From assembly GCF_020520425.1 (NCBI RefSeq), contig NC_079487.1:50010719-50074718 (forward strand): a stretch of 64,000 bases of DNA, written 5' to 3'. Source of the DNA: Spinacia oleracea (lineage: Eukaryota; Streptophyta; Magnoliopsida; Caryophyllales; Amaranthaceae). The position numbers and the translations under genes were made by a program. Each line of letters begins with the position of its first letter. Position 1 is the first letter of the stretch. Below are positions 58,569 to 64,000 of this stretch, one piece after another. The notes under the pieces were generated by a model. The model was given only the letters and a program-made list of their open reading frames with translations, was not told the DNA's origin and ran no database searches.

Positions 58569-59962
58569 TGAAGGAAATAATGCCCTTGGTCCAAGTATGC
58601 ATTCAATGTTAAGTCTAATAAATGCGGTTCAGTATTAATTAACAAGTTAATAATTCAGTGAGATCAAGTGAACTGAATGCCTAGCTAGAGGCCGCTTCAG
58701 TTCAAGTGGAATTAATGATATTAATCCACAACTTACTCTTGACTGAACCCGTAGGGTCACACAAAATAGTACGTAAACGGATCAAGTATTTAATGGCATT
58801 AAATACTCCATCTATGGATATTCGGAATCGACGGATCTCGTTTTCAGTGGGAGCTGAGATCGTCACAAGCAAGAAATGAATACTCCGGAAACGATGATAT
58901 TTCCGGAAACGGAAATATGGATCGTATCGGAAATATAAATATTATCCAAGTCGTAGATGTTGCCGGAAACGGAAACATGGTACGTATCGGAAAATATTGA
59001 TGGAAATGGAAATATTGCCGGAATCGGAAATATTGCCGGAAACGGAAATATTGTCAGAATCGGAAATATTATCGGAATCGGAAAATAACTCCGGAAACGG
59101 AAATATTAAATATTTGTTCGAAACGGTAATTAATTGCGGAATCGGAAATATTAAATATTATTCGTATCGGAAATAAATTCCGGAACCGGGAATTTAATCG
59201 GAAGCGCACCGTACGAATAAGCATCGGACGAGGCCTGCCGGACGAAGGCCCAGCACGAAGCCGGGCCATCGCCCAGCAAGCCAGCGCGCCACAAACGCCC
59301 CAAGCCAAGGCAGCGCCCAGGCCCACCACAAGGCAGGCCCAGCGCGCGCCAAGGCCACAACAACGTGTGGGCCTCGTGGCATGGGCTGCGAGCTCGCAGG
59401 CCGCGCGCGCATAGGCGCCCCTCGTGGGCTGCCGTGCGTGTGTGTGTTTGTGTTCATACACGAATCCTAAAACTATTAGGATTTGATATATGATTAAATT
59501 CCTGATCCGAAAAGGATAAATTAATTAATTAGAGTTCTAATAGGATTCTAGTTTAATTAATTTGTATCCTAGTAGGATTCCAGTTCCCCTTCCATACCTC
59601 TATAAATAAGTGCCTAGGGTCATTATTTAGAGAAACAATTGAAGTATTATAAAGGTATGATTTTGAAGAAAAATCAGCCACTCTCTTGCCCCTAACCAGC
59701 AGAAAATCTATACTACCTTAAGGGCGATTCTAGTTGGTCAAGCTTAAGGCGGATCCGGACGTGCTGTGGACTATCTACGGAGGGACGACACTTGGAGTCC
59801 TAAAGACTTGTTCTTGTTCGCTTCGGGCGCAGCTAGGGAGGGCACGCAACAAAGTGTATGCATCTAAACTATGCTAAATGATTATGTCTAAATAATATGC
59901 TTTCCTGGCTTTATGGTTTTTTCGCATGATTTATGTTTTGTCATATGTATCATAACCAATCA
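58569..59962 (+). repeat. 5' LTR of the second copia element
   Basis: 1394 bp from TGAAGG to CCAATCA. TATA box at 59601-59608. CGGAAATATT array at about 58886-59190, then a GC-rich block to about 59440. It is more different from the nested element's LTRs than those are from each other. Confidence 0.9.
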
Positions 59963-59963
59963 G

Positions 59964-59978
59964 TGGTATCACGAGCCT
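59964..59978 (+). other. Primer binding site, initiator tRNA-Met type
   Basis: TGGTATCACGAGCCT, one base after the LTR; close to the common copia site TGGTATCAGAGC. Confidence 0.8.
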
Positions 59979-62614
59979 CTTATTATTTTCATAATCTAAA
60001 TTGCATGAACATGGTTAAATATTACAAATTTGCAAGGAATTAAAAGGGGTGATTAATTTTCGTAATTGTTAATTAATTGCAAATTGCGTTTATTTAATTA
60101 TATGTACGCAGTTTTTTCGGCAGTTTCTTCGTTACTCATCCAAATCGAGTGATTTTTGTGTCAATTCCGCATGTAAAAGGCATTCTAAACTTTTGACAAA
60201 AAAATCTTTTTCGGCCGAACCCAGAATTCCCAAATTCGAAGCCTAACTATGACTTTTCGGAGGTTTTAGTTTTTCGAACGCAAAAGTTTGTAAATTTAAG
60301 ATGTTAAATTAAATATTTGCGATTCTTGTTGATAAATCTTGAATTTTTGATTGACCTACTGTATATGTTTAACAAGTTTGAATGCCTAGCCTTGTTAATT
60401 ATGCAATCTAATTTGTAATTATGATTAATTTGCTGAAATTCGAATAATTTAGAATTGATTTGATTTTCATAATTAATTAATAATTTGATTAGATATTTAT
60501 GATTAAAAACCACCATAAAAATTGTTAATTTGTGTTAAATTATAAATTTTTATGACCTAGATTTGAATCCATGTTAATCGGAAATTAATTGATTAATAAA
60601 TTTTCGATTTTTCGCCCTAAAATTAGGAAATTAATATGTTTTATTAATTTGTCGTTAATTTTGAATTAAAAATTTTAAATTTTTATGAAATTCGCTCATA
60701 AACTTGCACGCACAAAGCAATGGACGCTACGTGTTACCCTTAAGGGGTGTTGTATAGTGCGGGCATGCGACGACGAGCAAGGGAGCTCGTCGCCCATGCG
60801 GTACGAATGCAGCGAGCAAGGCGAGTGGCGCGCGAGCACAAGGCAGCATCCCTGCCTTGTGTCGAGTGCTGCGCGCATGTGGGCGATGGGCGAGCAGCGA
60901 TGGCAGGGCACAAGCAGAGGCGCGCGCGCGTGAGGGCGAGAGCTGGTCGCCCAGCGATCGCAGCTCAGCGCGCCAACACGCGTGGCCTCGAGCGCTTGCT
61001 TGCGCGAGCGAGCGAGCGAGCGAGCACCATCGTAGCTGCTGCGTTTGCGCGTGGCGGCTGCGATGACGTGCCATGGGCCAGCAATGGTCGTGCAATCGAT
61101 GGGGCTTGGGCGCAAGCCCAAGTGCTCGTCATGTTACGATTATCGAGTTTTAAATTTTAATTTGAAATTTTCAGCTCATGTAATTTTAATTAATTTTAAA
61201 ATTAATAATTTAAATTGTTTTCTTGGATTTTAATTTTGAATATTATAATTATTATAAATTTTATTTATTCTAATTATTTTACTAAAATTAAAAAAAAAAA
61301 CCTTGAATTAATTTAAATTCGACTGAAAATAAATTAAATAAATGGATTCAATTATAAATTTATATGAGTTTTAAATTTTAATTAAATTTGTATGTTTCCG
61401 GTTAGACTAGAAATACATTTTTATGTTTAAAATTAGTAAAACATATCAATTTATTGGTTTAAGTGGGAGCCGCTTTTAGTCATAAACTCTTGATTAGGTC
61501 TACAAATCCTTCAAGGTTAAACAACTTGATTAGAATTAATAAGGACTGAATAATTGGTAGATTATTGGTGCCCTTGATTAATTGCTGCAAATGTTTATAT
61601 GATGCATACAATGTGTTTTAACTAACCAATTATGTGGGCCATTCATGATAATGAATGGATGAATGGTATATATTGTATGTGTACTGTTTTGCAGGTTTTG
61701 AAGTGACTAGTATGGCCCAAATAGGATAGAAAATATGGTCTGCGTACCATTAATTTGAATGTAATTGGTCTAAAGTACCAAATTTGTTTTTCAATTCAAA
61801 TATGGTCTGCGTACCATCAAATAGTTGTAATTAGTTTTAATTATAGCTTATCCTATATGGAGAAAATGGCGCCTCCCACGGTGAAATTAAAGACGAAGTT
61901 TCCATTTTCGAGACGGACTTTGAAGTTGAAGCTTCAAGATGAAGTCGGGCCATACTAGATCACATTTATCTTATGCATGCTTTAAGTTATTTATTGCTTT
62001 AAATATGTCTTAATTATGCATGAGATTGTGGCTTGATTATGTTGCATGATTAAGGATTTTAGTTCACTTAAAATCTAAACAACATAGTAAGAGCCTTAAG
62101 TTCCAAACTTAAAAATTGAGTTAAAAGGTGCCATGCCAAAATAACACTTACTTGGTTATCCTTTACATCGATCTTAGTAATAGTTTTCCGCCATAGCGAG
62201 GTGTTACTTGTCGATACTAAAGGGGTAAGGTACACAAATAATTGTGAGTACATGTTAGTTTTGGTGAAACTCAACGATATAAGTAAGGAGTCCTTTTATG
62301 TCGTGGCAAAATCGATAGGTTTACCTAATAAGTTCTTAGACGTACCTATCAACCAAGAGTAGTTTTTAGACTATTAGCAAAAGGCTTTTGCTTACCTAAA
62401 AGATTTTAGAATTGAGTCTAAATACATAATGTGCTTAATTCTTCAATGGATTTTAGGGTCTTCGAATCATTTTATTCACACCTGCCGGAACACATAACAT
62501 GAATAAAATGCTTAATGAACATTGAATTATGCATGTATGCTAGAATTTAAGTTTATTAAGAGAAACTGTGAATGGTTATTTATTTGTTTATTCTTTTCAA
62601 TTGTAGTTTTAATT
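59979..62614 (+). other. Leader of the second copia element
   Basis: Untranslated, parallel to 9175-11800. It has a GC-rich island at about 60710-61130 with a (GCGA)n run near 61003-61024. Overlapping frames there on both strands are composition artefacts. GGTCTGCGTACCAT occurs twice near 61740 and 61800. Confidence 0.75.
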
Positions 62615-63367
62615 ATGGCAAACAACAATTCATTCAACATTCAATCAATTCTCGAAAAGGAGAAGTTGAGCGGGAAAAACTTCCTTGACTGGCAAAGGAA
62701 CTTGCAAATAGTTCTTATGCAGGAAGAAAAGGAGTATGTCCTGGAAGAGGCGATGCCCGAAGCCGTAGGCGACGGGGTCACTCAGGCAGCCCTCAATCGT
62801 TGGATTGATGCCAACAAGGATGTGAAATGTCTAATGCTTGCCACCATGAGTGCAGATCTGCAGAAAACGTTCATAAACTCAGATGCTTTCACGATCATCA
62901 GTGAGTTAAAGAACATGTTCCAAGATCTGGCTCGAGTCGAAAGATTCGAGACTCATAGGCAAATTCTTGAGACCAAGCTTAAGAAAGGCGAGCCCGTAAG
63001 TCCACATGTTCTCAAAATGATTGGACTCATTGAGAATATGAGTCGGCTGGATCAGCAATTCTCTCAGGAAATGGCTATAGACACCATCCTCCATTCTCTT
63101 CATAACGGGTATGATCAGTTCAAACTGAACTACAGTATGAATAGTCTGGACAAAACGCTCACTGAGCTTCACGGTATGATGAAGACCGCTGAAAAGACGC
63201 TCAAAAGTGATAAGCAAGATGTGATTATGGTGGGTAGGGGCAAGTTCAAGAAATCTGGCAAGAAGAGGAATGCTAATAAAGGTGGCAAGAAAGCCAGCCC
63301 AACTAAGCAAACTGGCGGCATCAAGTCTGAAAAGAAGAAGGTGAGCCAACCCACTTCTGAGTCTTAA
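62615..63367 (+). CDS. Copia gag protein
   Basis: 250 residues from ATG 62615; the 31 upstream in-frame codons look like leader. The protein starts MANNNSFNIQSILEKEKLSG, then NFLDWQRNLQIVL, the usual copia gag opening (UBN2/DUF4219 type). The helical body includes LNRWIDANKDVKCLMLATMS and ends in a Lys-rich nucleic-acid-binding tail (GKFKKSGKKRNANKGGKKAS). Normally the frame would run on through a CCHC knuckle into protease. Here TAA at 63365-63367 follows what looks like loss of about a dozen bases covering the first Cys pair of the knuckle. It is open and so might still be made as a short gag, perhaps able to help related non-autonomous copies; this is inference. Confidence 0.85.
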   Translation: MANNNSFNIQSILEKEKLSGKNFLDWQRNLQIVLMQEEKEYVLEEAMPEAVGDGVTQAALNRWIDANKDVKCLMLATMSADLQKTFINSDAFTIISELKNMFQDLARVERFETHRQILETKLKKGEPVSPHVLKMIGLIENMSRLDQQFSQEMAIDTILHSLHNGYDQFKLNYSMNSLDKTLTELHGMMKTAEKTLKSDKQDVIMVGRGKFKKSGKKRNANKGGKKASPTKQTGGIKSEKKKVSQPTSES

Positions 63368-63369
63368 GG

Positions 63370-64000
63370 AAGAAGAAGGGGCATTGGAAGAGAGATTGCT
63401 TGAAGCTTAAGGAAGATCAGAAGAACGGAATTGTCTTTCCATCTTCAGGTATTTTCGTTATAGACTGTAAACTTGCAAATTCAACTTCTTGGGTATTAGA
63501 TACAGGTTGAAGCTCACACTTATGTTCCAATTCACAGGGACTAAGAAGAAGTAGAAGGTTAAGCAAGGGTGAAGTCGACCTACGAGTGGGAAATGGAGCA
63601 AGGATTGCTGCATTAGCTGTAGGAACTTATTATTTGTCGTTGCCCTCTGGGATAGTTTTGGAACTGGAAGAGTGTTTCCATGTTCCAAGTCTTACTAAAA
63701 ACATCATTTCAGTTTCTTGCTTAGATGCTAAGGGATTTTCCTTTTTAATAAAAGACAATAGTTGCTCGTTTTATTTTAAAGAGATGTTTTATGGGTCTGC
63801 TAGATTAGTCAATGGACTTTATCTACTAGATCACGACAAACAAGTTTATAACATAAATACCAAAAAGGCCAAAAAGGATGATTCAGATCTTACCTATCCG
63901 TGGCATTGTCGATTAGGCCATATTAACTTGAAACGCTTAGAAAGACTTCAAAAGGAAGGAATTCTAGAACCATTTGACTTAGAGGATTATGGTAAGTGCG
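63370..64000 (+). pseudogene. Copia pol start (knuckle remnant, protease, pre-integrase), partial
   Basis: In the frame one base off gag: KKKGHWKRDC (second half of the knuckle) at 63370-63399; the protease motif LDTG at 63496-63507, followed at once by TGA (63508-63510) where Cys is usual; then SSHLCS, FHVPSLTKNIISVS and the pre-integrase motif YPWHCRLGHINLKRLERLQ near 63898-63954. It runs open to the window end. The frameshift from gag and the stop in the protease make pol of this copy defective, at least at its start. Confidence 0.85.

Larger units (their letters stand above)
58569..64000 (+). mobile_element. Second copia element, gag nearly intact, cut by window edge
   Basis: LTR 58569-59962, primer site, 2.6-kb leader, gag and the start of pol. 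Same family as 7780-17974. The left flank is AAAAT; its duplicate would lie beyond the window. Confidence 0.9.

Overview
This window is nuclear DNA from a flowering plant. It has spliced genes, Stowaway-type MITEs, CACTA-type DNA transposon sequence and several layers of plant LTR retrotransposons. The retroelement style (Tat/Ogre-like Ty3 elements with antisense extra genes, Tekay-like chromovirus, copia LTRs full of CGGAAATATT motifs) would suit Caryophyllales such as spinach or beet, but that assignment is only a guess. Only two host genes are convincing: a hydroxyethylthiazole kinase of the thiamin salvage pathway (+ strand, two exons, 33137-38590) and, converging on it, a single-exon dirigent protein of the ESB1-like type (- strand, 39867-40628). 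Almost everything else is transposable-element DNA.

Layout. 1-23328: a minus-strand Tat-type Ty3/gypsy element (LTRs 969-2442 and 21853-23328; tRNA-Arg primer sites at 950-967 and 21834-21851). It carries an antisense, intron-containing plant-mobile-domain gene (3389-5649) and a pol gene cut in two by a copia element (7780-17974, 5-bp target duplication). Sequence outside the left LTR is again primer site plus leader, so the left LTR seems to be shared with a second copy running off the window. 23329-30935: the 3' part of a plus-strand Tekay-like chromovirus whose gag is cut by the Tat insertion, ending in a 2.9-kb LTR. 30936-32766: a decayed copia LTR and a MITE. 33137-40760: the two host genes; the kinase has a 4.6-kb intron holding a MITE, a Harbinger-like element and an old internal duplication. 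41200-55357: an AT-rich unidentified element with minisatellites, split by a second Tat-type element (42546-51553) and by a solo LTR (52685-54675). 55358-58568: one CACTA-type end with subterminal repeats, unresolved DNA and a possible Helitron end. 58569-64000: a second copia element of the same family as the nested one, with an almost intact gag, running off the right edge.

How the parts relate. The two copia elements share LTRs and leader. The nested one has very similar LTRs but a dead interior, so it was probably mobilised by enzymes of relatives. The two Tat elements carry different antisense genes in the same position between integrase and 3' LTR, and each has lost a different core block: the first lacks gag-protease, the second lacks reverse transcriptase-RNase H. 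No complete autonomous element is present.
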